NCBI GenBank assembly: GCA_944389815.1
Contig: CALXNS010000016.1
Span: 23,679-87,678, forward strand
DNA from: an uncultured Victivallis sp.
Lineage (GTDB): Bacteria > Verrucomicrobiota > Lentisphaeria > Victivallales > Victivallaceae
Reading direction: 5' to 3'
DNA length: 64,000 bases
The first letter of the stretch is position 1, and each line of letters starts with the position of its first letter. Shown piece after piece: positions 36,916 to 45,470 of the stretch. Under the pieces are notes generated by a model. The model saw nothing but the letters and a program-made list of their open reading frames with translations, was not told the DNA's origin and made no database searches. The translations under genes were made by a program, and so were the position numbers.

Positions 36916-37839
36916 ATGCGAGTTCTCATTACTGGAGGGGCCGGGTTCATCGGCAGTCACATCGCTGAATATTTCCAGAATAAGGCGGAGGTCCGGATTC
37001 TGGACAATCTGCGCAGCGGTTATCGCCGCAACCTCGACGGGCTCGACGTCGAATTCATCGAGGGCGACATCCGCGACCGCGCCGCAGTCGCCCGGGCGAT
37101 GCAGGGAGTCGATTACGTCTTCCATCTGGCGGCGATGATCAGCGTACCGGAATCGATGACCAAAATCACCGAATGCGTCGACATCAACGACACCGGCATG
37201 ATCGTCGTGCTGGAAGAAGCCGCCCGCGCCGGAGTGAAGAAGCTCTGCTTCAGCACCTCGGCCGCGATTTACGGCGACAACCCGGAAGTGCCGAAACGTG
37301 AAACGATGTTTCCGGAACCTAAAAGCCCCTATGCGATCACCAAGCTTGACGGGGAATATTACTGCAAGATGTTCACCGACACCGGGAAACTTCAGACCGC
37401 CTGTTTGCGGTACTTCAACGTCTTCGGTCCCCGGCAGGATCCGAAGAGCGCCTACGCCGCGGCGGTGCCGATCTTCACGGCAAAAGCGGTCGCCAATGAA
37501 CCGTTGACCATCTTCGGCGACGGCGAACAGACGCGGGATTTCATCTACGTCAAGGACATCGTCGCCGCCAACGTCTTCATGGCCACGCACGAATTCACCG
37601 GCGTCTACAACATCGCCTACGGCGGCAGAATCACGATCAACGATCTGGCAAAGGAGATCATCCGTCTGACCGGTTCGACTTCGCAGATCCAGTATCTGCC
37701 CGAACGTGCCGGAGACGTCAAGCACTCGATGGCGGCGGTGGACAAACTCAAAGGTACCGGATTCGTACCGCAGCACAGCTTCAAGGAAGGGCTGGCGGAA
37801 ACGATCCGGTATTTCCAGAGCCTCAAAACGCAGCATTGA
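36916..37839 (+). CDS. NAD-dependent sugar epimerase/dehydratase (UDP-glucose 4-epimerase-like)
   Basis: 307 residues, extended short-chain dehydrogenase. It shows TGGAGFIGSHIAEYF (NAD binding), GDIRDRAAV, STSAAIYGD, the catalytic YAITK near 139-143, LRYFNVFGPRQDPKSAYAA, and GEQTRDFIYVKDIV. The pattern fits GalE/WbpP-type epimerases that interconvert UDP-sugars for envelope polysaccharides. GGAGGAG in the end of the previous gene serves as ribosome binding site. A very stable hairpin follows the stop. Confidence 0.93.
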   Translation: MRVLITGGAGFIGSHIAEYFQNKAEVRILDNLRSGYRRNLDGLDVEFIEGDIRDRAAVARAMQGVDYVFHLAAMISVPESMTKITECVDINDTGMIVVLEEAARAGVKKLCFSTSAAIYGDNPEVPKRETMFPEPKSPYAITKLDGEYYCKMFTDTGKLQTACLRYFNVFGPRQDPKSAYAAAVPIFTAKAVANEPLTIFGDGEQTRDFIYVKDIVAANVFMATHEFTGVYNIAYGGRITINDLAKEIIRLTGSTSQIQYLPERAGDVKHSMAAVDKLKGTGFVPQHSFKEGLAETIRYFQSLKTQH

Positions 37840-37859
37840 TTTCATATCAATGTTCAGTT

Positions 37860-37892
37860 CGCCGGGCGGCGGATGATTTCCGCCGCCCGGCG
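37860..37892 (+). terminator. Very stable hairpin after the epimerase gene
   Basis: A perfect 13-bp GC stem CGCCGGGCGGCGG/CCGCCGCCCGGCG with a 7-base loop begins 21 bases after the stop codon. It lacks a T-run, so it may act by stabilising the transcript end or with Rho. Confidence 0.55.
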
Positions 37893-38639
37893 GACGCAAG
37901 TTTCCGTGATGAATCGTTGCCAATGTTGTATCGGAGTTCGGAAAGCCGCCGTTCTGTATTGAAATCAGCAGTCGCCGGGAATACTGTGGATAACGAATCC
38001 GGGCAGGATCGTCTCCGCAGGCGCTTCGTCAAAACAGTCCCGATAGACAGACATGCCGCCCTCCTCGGAGAGCGAGCACAGCAGACGAGCTTCTGGCGGC
38101 AGGAAAAAGGCTTCACATCGTCGCGCGCACTGAACAACACATTTCCCCCGCGTTTCAACCAATGTTTCAAATCGTTCATCGCGCCCCGGCCGAAACCGAA
38201 CAATTACACCGGCATTCAAGAAAATTGCCGGAATTATCCCCGATTCCATTATAAATTTATCAGAGACATGCCTCGTATATGAGTTTACCATATACAACTT
38301 TTAAGGGATCGGGGAAAATGATCTTCATTGTCATGTATTCTGTCTCCGCTCAACTCGCAACACGGAACAATAAGTCGGGCGATTGCCGGGAAACTTGCCC
38401 ATGACGAAAGGCATTCAACATGCATTCCGTCTCCGACTTTCTTCATATCGGCACCCAAAGTCGGATTTACGAAAATTGTTCTTTTGCATTGCTTCAATAT
38501 TACCGTCATTACACCAGCGTACGCAGCAATACTCAAGTCCGATTCCGTGACGCCATTGCTGGCGTCAGGCAGGGAAATGAAAATTGCGGCCCTTTAAAAC
38601 GTCATTGCCGTTAAAAAAGCCGCAATTGAGCAAAAAAAA
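37893..38639. other. Intergenic region with doubtful short frames
   Basis: About 750 bases without a clear gene. The best frame is on the minus strand at 37965-38297 (110 codons), with codon use like real genes in its last 80 codons (FFLPPEARLLCSLSEEGG), but no ribosome binding site and no recognised family. It could be a gene remnant. Overlapping frames at 38285-38536 (minus) and 38328-38597 (plus) look like chance. Confidence 0.35.
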
Positions 38640-38716
38640 TGGTACACCCAAAGGGATTTGAACCCCTAACCTTCTGGTCCGTAGCCAGACGCTCTATCCA
38701 ATTGAGCTATGGGTGC
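38640..38716 (-). tRNA. tRNA-Arg (anticodon ACG)
   Basis: Minus-strand cloverleaf: acceptor GCACCCA/TGGGTGT, D-arm TAGCTCAATTGGATAGAGC, anticodon stem TCTGG/CCAGA with loop CTACGGA, T-arm AGGGG-TTCAAAT-CCCTT. CCA is encoded. It lies 17 bases behind tRNA-Lys and probably shares its transcript. Confidence 0.95.
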
Positions 38717-38733
38717 ACTCTTATTTAAAAAAA

Positions 38734-38809
38734 TGGTGCGCTCACGGGGACTCGAACCCAGGACCCAATGATTAAGAGTCATTTGCTCTACCAACTGAGC
38801 TATGAGCGC
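38734..38809 (-). tRNA. tRNA-Lys (anticodon CTT)
   Basis: Minus-strand cloverleaf: acceptor GCGCTCA/TGAGCGC, D-arm TAGCTCAGTTGGTAGAGC, anticodon stem AATGA/TCATT with loop CTCTTAA, T-arm CTGGG-TTCGAGT-CCCCG, CCA encoded. First gene of the two-tRNA transcript. Confidence 0.95.
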
Positions 38810-38847
38810 ATCTGTCACAGCACGGCCTTTCCCGTTCTGCACTTCTT

Positions 38848-38875
38848 AATATAGAGCCCTTTTTCGCTTTTTCAA
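38848..38875 (-). promoter_or_regulatory. Promoter of the tRNA-Lys/tRNA-Arg unit
   Basis: TTGAAA (38870-38875), 16 bases, TATATT (38848-38853) on the minus strand, 38 bases before tRNA-Lys. Confidence 0.65.
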
Positions 38876-38967
38876 GCTCAAATATCTTTTTTTTACGTTT
38901 TTTTTCCATTGTTTCACCGCTTGCGGTTTGAAAATCTCCCGGAATGCGATATTATTAATGAATAACA

Positions 38968-38980
38968 TGAAACCGTTTCA
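38968..38980 (+). promoter_or_regulatory. LacI-type palindrome upstream of GH130
   Basis: TGAAACCGTTTCA has perfect six-base arms around one base and a central CpG-like core, and shares AAACCG..TTT with the operator at 28315. It lies about 70 bases before the GH130 ATG. Confidence 0.5.
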
Positions 38981-39052
38981 ATCATAAAACCCGCCCCATT
39001 ACACTCCGGAACTCTCCGGAAATGGAGGCTTCACTTCCGGGAGGATATTCTC

Positions 39053-40066
39053 ATGGCACTCATCCGTTCGGCATCCAATCCGATTCTCTCCGCGGCCGAT
39101 ATTCCGTTCGACGCATCACTCATTTTCAACGCCGGGGTCTGCAAATTCCATGGAAGATATGTAATGGTCTTCCGCAACGACGCCGGGTTCTCGCCCGACG
39201 GTTGGGATTGGAAAGACGTTTACACCAATTTAGGCATCGCCTTCAGCAACGACGGCATTCATTGGGACGTCCGGCCCGAACCGTGGAAATTCGCCGCCGA
39301 CCTCGTCGCCACCTCGCCGGAAATCTTCCGCTTCTATGACCCCAGACTCACGGTGATCGACGATTTATGCTATTTGTGTTTCGCCGTCGATACCCGCCAC
39401 GGCGTCCGCGGCGGCATCGCCAGAACCGCTGATTTCGAGAAATTCGAAATTCTCTCGCTCTCCACTCCGGACAATCGCAACATGGTGCTCTTTCCGGAAA
39501 AAATCAACGGCCGCTTCTTCCGACTCGAACGCCCGTTTCCCGAATACAGCCGCAACTATCAGGAAAGGTTCGACATCTGGGGATCGTATTCCCCCGACTG
39601 CCGTTACTGGGGCGAAAGCGAAGTGGTGCTCGGAGTCGAAGACGTCCCCTTCTGCAATGCGAAAATCGGCCCGGCCGCTCCCCCGATCAAAACCGAACGC
39701 GGCTGGCTCGCTACTTTCCACGCTACATACAAAGATCCCGAATGTGCACTCCATGGGTGGGAAGTTGCCAACAATCCCGACGCGGTATGGCACAAGAAAT
39801 ACCTCGCAGGTCTGATGCTCCTTGATCTGAACGATCCACGCAAAGTGATCGGCATTTCCTCCTCTCCTCTGCTCGAACCACAGGAGAAATATGAACTCGA
39901 AGGATTCCGCGGCAGCGTGATTTTCCCCGGCGGCATGATCCTCGAAAAGGACGGCGAAGTGAAGATTTATTACGGCGCCGCCGACACCGTCGAGTGTCTC
40001 GCCACCGCGCCCGTCGAGGAATTGCTCGCACAAATCACGCCTTACACCCCCCGCTGCCGGGCCTGA
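39053..40066 (+). CDS. GH130 family beta-mannoside phosphorylase-like enzyme
   Basis: 337 residues, no leader, so cytoplasmic. Five-bladed propeller features of GH130: SNPILSAADIPF at the N-terminus, FNAGVCKFHGRYVMVFRND, FYDPRLTVIDDLCYLCF, HATYKDP, and the typical C-terminal YYGAADTVECLATAPVEELL. Members phosphorolyse beta-1,4- or beta-1,2-mannosides, including N-glycan-derived disaccharides; this fits the GH38 elsewhere in the window. GGGAGG lies 8 bases before the ATG. The 3' end overlaps recD by 25 bases in convergent orientation. Confidence 0.92.
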   Translation: MALIRSASNPILSAADIPFDASLIFNAGVCKFHGRYVMVFRNDAGFSPDGWDWKDVYTNLGIAFSNDGIHWDVRPEPWKFAADLVATSPEIFRFYDPRLTVIDDLCYLCFAVDTRHGVRGGIARTADFEKFEILSLSTPDNRNMVLFPEKINGRFFRLERPFPEYSRNYQERFDIWGSYSPDCRYWGESEVVLGVEDVPFCNAKIGPAAPPIKTERGWLATFHATYKDPECALHGWEVANNPDAVWHKKYLAGLMLLDLNDPRKVIGISSSPLLEPQEKYELEGFRGSVIFPGGMILEKDGEVKIYYGAADTVECLATAPVEELLAQITPYTPRCRA

Positions 40067-41871
40067 AGATCGTATTCCATCTTCAATCGTTCCGCCAGCC
40101 CCGAACAGCGGACTGTTTTCCGTGCCAGCGCCACGGCGAGTATTTCCCGCGTTCCCCGGATCTCGACCTGGCGTTTCGCCCGGGTGATCCCGGTGTAGAT
40201 CAATTCCCGGGTCAATACCGGCGTGTCGCGTTCAGGCAGCAGCAACAGCACCGATTCGAAACCGGAACCCTGCGACTTGTGGACGGTCATCGCAAAAACC
40301 GCTTCATGTTCGGGCAGTTCCGCGATCAGAAACGAACGATCCGATTCCGGAAAACAAACACGGGGCTCCCCGTTTTTCTTGCAGACGATTCCGATGTCTC
40401 CGTTGTGCAATCCGGTTCGGCGGTCATTGCGCAAAATCATCAGCGGCAATCCAAACCCATAGGAAGTTGTTTCCAATCCAAGCTGTTCAAGCATGATCCG
40501 GTTGGCGTTCAGCACGCCGAACTCCCCTTCCCGCACCGCGCAGAGAATCCGGAAACTGTCGAAAAGCGCAAACGCTTCAGAAAATTTCCCCGCGCGCGCC
40601 AACATCGGAAGATCGAGCAATCGAGTCCCGGTCGCACGCGTCTTTTCCACTTCGGCACGTAACACGTTCTCAAGTTCACGCGAAGAAATTTGCCGGGCGC
40701 GGAAATCAGGCCGATCGCACGCGAAAATGAATTCCGCAAGCTCTTGAGCATCCGGAGCCCCTTCCCGGATGCGGGAACTTACTTCACCGAGCGTCGGCGC
40801 GGCGGCGAAACGATGTGTCCGTGTCAATTCCGTCACCAGCGGTCCGGGATATCTGCGAAGCGGAAGCTCCCACCCGGTCACGCGCCGAAAACCAACGCGA
40901 ACCGCTTCCGGACAGGCATTCACCTCCACCCCGGAACAAAGATCGCTGAAAACCGACCCCGCCTCCACCGCAGATAATTGATTTCGGTCGCCGAGAAACA
41001 CCAGCCGGGCGTCCGGCCGCACCGCACGCAGAAAATGAGCCATCAGTGCAAGTGGAATCATCGAGCATTCATCGACTACGATAAGATCATAAGGCAACGC
41101 AGTTTCCTGATTGAAACGAAACGTTCCGTCCGCGCGCGGCGCCAGAAAGGAGTGAATCGTACCGGATGGAAGCAATTCCAGAAGAGCGCGCGTCTCACTT
41201 GAAATATGCAGCTGCGCCGCCGCTTCGTGCAGCGCCTCGCGCATACGGGACTGCGCCTTCCCGGTCGGTGCGGCCAGCGCAATCGAAAGCTCCGGATTTC
41301 GTTGCAGTTCCAGTGCGAGCAACGCCGCGACAATCGTCGTTTTCCCGGTTCCCGGCCCTCCGGTGATGATCGAAAATCCCGCGGCGCCGGTCGCGTAAAT
41401 CGCCGCCTGCTGCCAATCGATTTCCGATGCGCCGGAGGCGGCTTTGAAATAATCGTGCAACCCGGCCAATGCCCCGGGGGCGAGTTCGAAAGGCGTTACG
41501 GAACGCGCCGCATATCCGGCTATCCGCCGCGCAACCTCGCATTCCGCACGGTAAAATCGGTATAAATACAAACGGCCCGCACCGTCGAGAACTACCGGTG
41601 CGACACTTCCTTCCGGCGGAAACACCGCACGCCACGCTTCATAATCAGGAAAACACTCCTTCTGCTCCGCCCCCGGAATCGCAGCCCCGGCAAATTGGTT
41701 CAGGTCAATGCAGCTGTCGCCGTTCCGGAGCGAACGCATCAGCAGCATCCCCGCCGCGGCCAGTTCAATCGCGCCGGGACGGAGCGTGCGCATCAGAAAT
41801 TCGCCGAAATAAAAATCCACCGCTTCAAATCCGGCCGCTTCACGCATCCGCTGCAAACTTTGCAACTTCAT
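40042..41871 (-). CDS. recD: Exodeoxyribonuclease V alpha chain (RecD)
   Basis: 609 residues, helicase superfamily 1B. Walker A GGPGTGKTT lies at 171-179, Walker B LIVVDECSMIPLALM near 265, and the C-terminal helicase motifs include FAMTVHKSQGSGFESVLLLLP and LIYTGITRAKRQVEI. It is the 5'-3' helicase motor of the RecBCD complex for double-strand-break repair. The start overlaps the recB stop by 4 bases (ATGA). It is the last gene of the leftward unit. Confidence 0.95.
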   Translation of the reverse strand: MKLQSLQRMREAAGFEAVDFYFGEFLMRTLRPGAIELAAAGMLLMRSLRNGDSCIDLNQFAGAAIPGAEQKECFPDYEAWRAVFPPEGSVAPVVLDGAGRLYLYRFYRAECEVARRIAGYAARSVTPFELAPGALAGLHDYFKAASGASEIDWQQAAIYATGAAGFSIITGGPGTGKTTIVAALLALELQRNPELSIALAAPTGKAQSRMREALHEAAAQLHISSETRALLELLPSGTIHSFLAPRADGTFRFNQETALPYDLIVVDECSMIPLALMAHFLRAVRPDARLVFLGDRNQLSAVEAGSVFSDLCSGVEVNACPEAVRVGFRRVTGWELPLRRYPGPLVTELTRTHRFAAAPTLGEVSSRIREGAPDAQELAEFIFACDRPDFRARQISSRELENVLRAEVEKTRATGTRLLDLPMLARAGKFSEAFALFDSFRILCAVREGEFGVLNANRIMLEQLGLETTSYGFGLPLMILRNDRRTGLHNGDIGIVCKKNGEPRVCFPESDRSFLIAELPEHEAVFAMTVHKSQGSGFESVLLLLPERDTPVLTRELIYTGITRAKRQVEIRGTREILAVALARKTVRCSGLAERLKMEYDLQARQRGV

Positions 41872-44800
41872 CCGATCACCTCCTCCAGCGCCTCGATCAA
41901 CGAATACTCCGGTTTTTCGTAAAATATCCCCCGTCCCGGATGTTCTTCGCTCAAGCCGCGAAGAAAAAGATAATAGACTCCGCCGAACAGCGTTTCATAC
42001 TCCGTCCGGCCGAAACGGCCGAGCTTCAATCGCAGATATTTCACCAATGCAACAATGTAGATCAAGTATTGCAGGAAATAAAACGAGTCGCACATCGCTC
42101 CCCTGAGACGATCCGGTTCGAAATTCCGTAATTTTCCCCCCAGCCGGTTCGACTTCCAGTCGATGATGAAATATTTCCCGTGATGACGGAACACCAGATC
42201 GATGAAGCCGTTGAGATACCCGCCGCTGATCCGGAAGAACCAATCCTCCCAGCCGGCGGCAAGTGCGCCGAACCGTTCCCGCATGTAGGAATCAAGCCGT
42301 TGACGCAGCATCCCGGCATGAAATGATTGACGGAAACGGTAATAAAATTCCAATTCGCTCAAACGGTCGCCCGCCTCAAGCGAATTCAACGAAAAAACAC
42401 AGCCGTCCGCATCGGTTAGTGTTACATTCAACGTCCGCCGGATCAATTCCGCGGTGAGATGGAGGATTTCGTCCGCACGCTCCGGATCTTTCAACAAACC
42501 GCAGTTTTGCAGTTGAAATTTCGTCCGGGCAAGAATTTCCTCATCCGTCGCGGCGAAGTCGATCTTCTCCAGAATTCCGTGCCAGGCGTTTCCGGTGGCG
42601 GTTCCGCCGGGCAGCGCCAGTATCGCATTGTCGGCAATGAAAGTTTCCGCAGCGTTTTCCGATTCCCCATCACATTCATCGTAATCGAATACGTGTTCAC
42701 CATGGCTGCCGTCCACCTCCGGAATCAGACGCGAATAACTGGCAATCCGCCACTCCCGGTCCACCTTCAATTGCAACGGCGGAAGTTCTTCGAGCAGAAC
42801 GGGCGGAAGTTCCGGAGTGTAGAATCCTTCCGGTTCCGGAAGCAGCGTTCCGGAAAGCTCCGGCGGTATCGGAAGCGGCGTGCTGGCCGCTTTTGACGTC
42901 ATGTCGGAAAATCCCACGACGCCATCGGCTTCCGGAATCATTTCGCTCCCGCGAGCCCCGAGAAGCCACGTGGGCGCGGTTCCCGCCCCGTGCCGTTTTC
43001 CGATCAGCAGCACACAGCGGTATTTCGCACGGGTAATCGCAACATACGCCAGGCGAAGCAATTCCTGGAACGTCTCACTCGAAGAACGACGGCATGATTC
43101 CGGATCATCGCCGAGGTCGAACTCCCATTTGCCGTCATCGCGGTGGTAGGCGTTGCGCCGGTCTGGCGGCGCGTTGTCCGCGGCGTCACGCGCGGCGAGA
43201 TTCGGCAGCATCACCACCGGAAACTCCAACCCCTTGCTGCCGTGGATGGTCATCAAAGTAACGGCGTTGCGGTCGGTTTCAAGCAACTGTTCGAACTCCT
43301 CATGACTGGTCGGTCCGGAAGATTCGGCGATGCGGCGCATGAGCGCTTCGAGCACGCTCCGCGGCGCGGGCGCCTGACGAGCCTCCTGTTCAAGCAGATC
43401 GCCCAGCTGCAGCAGATTGGTGAGTTTCCGTTCGCCGCCGAGTAATTTCGGATAACGCGAACGAATCCGGAACATCTTCTGCAGCGTCCCGAACATCGCC
43501 AGAAACGACTCCTCCTCCCAGATCCGGTGGAGTTTGAAAAACCGTTCCTGATACACCGCGAATTCGGCCATTCCCTCTTCCGTGTGAAACGCAATAAGTT
43601 CCGGGAGCGTCACGCCGCAGAGCGGCGTCTCCAGGGCCCGCACGATTCTGGAATTGCTTCCCGGATCGACGATCGCTTCAAGTACCAGTTGCAGTTCGGC
43701 GGCATCGCCGGACGCAAAAACGTTTCCGGTGCGGGAAAAAACCGCAGGGATCCCGTATTGATTCAGTTCGGTTTTCATCGCTTCCGCCTCGAAACCATTG
43801 AAAACCAGCACCGCGAAATCTCCGGGACGCAACCGGCGCGGGGGATCTCCCGGGATTCGCCACTCCGGATCGTTCAACATCGCCAGAATCTGTCCCGCGG
43901 CGCTCCGGCGCAGCAATTCCGCATTCGCCTCCGGCAGCTGCACGATCGAAAGCGGCACGGGCGCTTCCGCGCCCTTGTAAAGCAATCCCGGTTCGGGTCG
44001 TCCGTCCGCCTTGACCGGAGCGATCACCGGAGGAAACGGAATCGCCGGATCCGCAAACGGCTGGCGATGGCCGGCAAAGAGCGTATTCACCGCTTCGATC
44101 ATTCCGGCGGATGAGCGGAAATTCTGCCGCAACGTATATTGCCGCCCCCCGGATGCGATCAGTTCCGTCTTCGCCCGGCGGTACGCGGCGATGTCGCCGC
44201 CGCGAAACGCGTAAATCGCCTGACGCGGGTCTCCGACCAGAAAGAGCGGCGCAGCGGCGTCGCACCGGCGGAATATCGAGGCGAAAATCTCATATTGAAG
44301 CGCATCCGTATCCTGAAATTCATCGATGATTCCCGCATCATAACGCCTCTGCAACGCCGCAAGAAGCGAAGAACCCGGCCGCTTCAGCGCCGCCGCCACA
44401 CGACGCGGCAGATCGTCAAAGGTTTGAAAATGACTGCGCTCCTTCTCCTCTTCGAATGCCGCGGCAATCTCAACGGCGGCTTCCCGGCACACCACCGGAA
44501 TAAAGGCGGAAAAATGACGCGTCAGGTCAGCCAGTGCCGTAAAAAACGGTTCCTGCAGCAACTGTTCAAGCCGCATTTCCCGTTCGGCGGCGGCCGCCTT
44601 GCCGCGCCGGTTCAGGTCGCCGCGCAATTTCTCCGGCGCAACCGCCTGTAATGCGGCTCGGAATCCCGGCGGCAACTCCCCGCCTCTTCCGGTATGGAAA
44701 CGTCGCAACGTCTCCAGATGGGGACGCAACGCTTCAAGTCGGGAATTTTTATTCATGATCTCATCGAGCACCCCCAGACCCTCCGGCCACGGAACGCTCC

Positions 44801-45470
44801 TGAAACGTTCGAGCATCACGGACAATTCACTCAAAATCGCTTCGCTGTCGAGCGAATCGGGCCATCCGGTACGCAGCACCAATTCCGGTTCGGCGATCTT
44901 TCGACCGGCAATCCGCGCCAGACTCTCCGGCGACAGCCGCGCCTCGGACGCGAATAAATTCCGCAACGCCCCGTCCCGTCCGGCTCCGTAAAATTTCCGC
45001 CGGTAAAAATCCCGCGCCAACGCCAGAATTCGCGGCCCTGACTCCTTTTCCAGTTCGCAATCGAAGAGATTCCCGCTCTCAAACGCATTTTCCGTCAATA
45101 CCTTGAAACAAAATCCGTGAATGGTCGAAATTACCGCATCATCAAATTGCAGCAATGCAGTGCGGATTCTTTCCGCCGCCACTTCCGGCTCCACGCCGCG
45201 CGCAAACATCGCCTTCAGCAACGCCTCCTCCCGGGAGCCCGCCGCCGGCTCCCGCAGAAGGCGCAGCACCGTGCGAATACGTTCGCCAAGTTCCGCGGCG
45301 GCGGCATTGGTGTAGGTCACCACCAGAATCCGATCCACCGGAATGCCGCATTCGGCCACCAGCCGGGCGAAAAGATTCTGGATGTTGTAGGTCTTTCCGG
45401 TTCCGGCCGCCGCTTCGACCAGATTGAAGTGATCCAGCGGACAGTTGAGCGAATCAAAATCATTCACCAT
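41868..45470 (-). CDS. recB: Exodeoxyribonuclease V beta chain (RecB)
   Basis: 1200 residues from the ATG at 45470; the frame extends 109 codons upstream, but that part lies inside recC. UvrD-like helicase with Walker A AAAGTGKT at 20-27, TYTNAAAAELGERI, IDEFQDTDALQ, LRQNFRSS, TIHGSKGLEFPVV and YVAITRAKY. The C-terminal nuclease has FIDLVF (Asp near 1091) and IIDWKSN (Asp near 1104, Lys near 1106). It overlaps recC by 11 bases. Together with RecC and RecD it makes a full RecBCD enzyme. Confidence 0.95.
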   Translation of the reverse strand: MVNDFDSLNCPLDHFNLVEAAAGTGKTYNIQNLFARLVAECGIPVDRILVVTYTNAAAAELGERIRTVLRLLREPAAGSREEALLKAMFARGVEPEVAAERIRTALLQFDDAVISTIHGFCFKVLTENAFESGNLFDCELEKESGPRILALARDFYRRKFYGAGRDGALRNLFASEARLSPESLARIAGRKIAEPELVLRTGWPDSLDSEAILSELSVMLERFRSVPWPEGLGVLDEIMNKNSRLEALRPHLETLRRFHTGRGGELPPGFRAALQAVAPEKLRGDLNRRGKAAAAEREMRLEQLLQEPFFTALADLTRHFSAFIPVVCREAAVEIAAAFEEEKERSHFQTFDDLPRRVAAALKRPGSSLLAALQRRYDAGIIDEFQDTDALQYEIFASIFRRCDAAAPLFLVGDPRQAIYAFRGGDIAAYRRAKTELIASGGRQYTLRQNFRSSAGMIEAVNTLFAGHRQPFADPAIPFPPVIAPVKADGRPEPGLLYKGAEAPVPLSIVQLPEANAELLRRSAAGQILAMLNDPEWRIPGDPPRRLRPGDFAVLVFNGFEAEAMKTELNQYGIPAVFSRTGNVFASGDAAELQLVLEAIVDPGSNSRIVRALETPLCGVTLPELIAFHTEEGMAEFAVYQERFFKLHRIWEEESFLAMFGTLQKMFRIRSRYPKLLGGERKLTNLLQLGDLLEQEARQAPAPRSVLEALMRRIAESSGPTSHEEFEQLLETDRNAVTLMTIHGSKGLEFPVVMLPNLAARDAADNAPPDRRNAYHRDDGKWEFDLGDDPESCRRSSSETFQELLRLAYVAITRAKYRCVLLIGKRHGAGTAPTWLLGARGSEMIPEADGVVGFSDMTSKAASTPLPIPPELSGTLLPEPEGFYTPELPPVLLEELPPLQLKVDREWRIASYSRLIPEVDGSHGEHVFDYDECDGESENAAETFIADNAILALPGGTATGNAWHGILEKIDFAATDEEILARTKFQLQNCGLLKDPERADEILHLTAELIRRTLNVTLTDADGCVFSLNSLEAGDRLSELEFYYRFRQSFHAGMLRQRLDSYMRERFGALAAGWEDWFFRISGGYLNGFIDLVFRHHGKYFIIDWKSNRLGGKLRNFEPDRLRGAMCDSFYFLQYLIYIVALVKYLRLKLGRFGRTEYETLFGGVYYLFLRGLSEEHPGRGIFYEKPEYSLIEALEEVIG

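Noticed and set aside
37965..38297. 110-codon minus-strand frame
   Set aside because: Codon use is partly gene-like, but no start signal or family; recorded only in the gap description.
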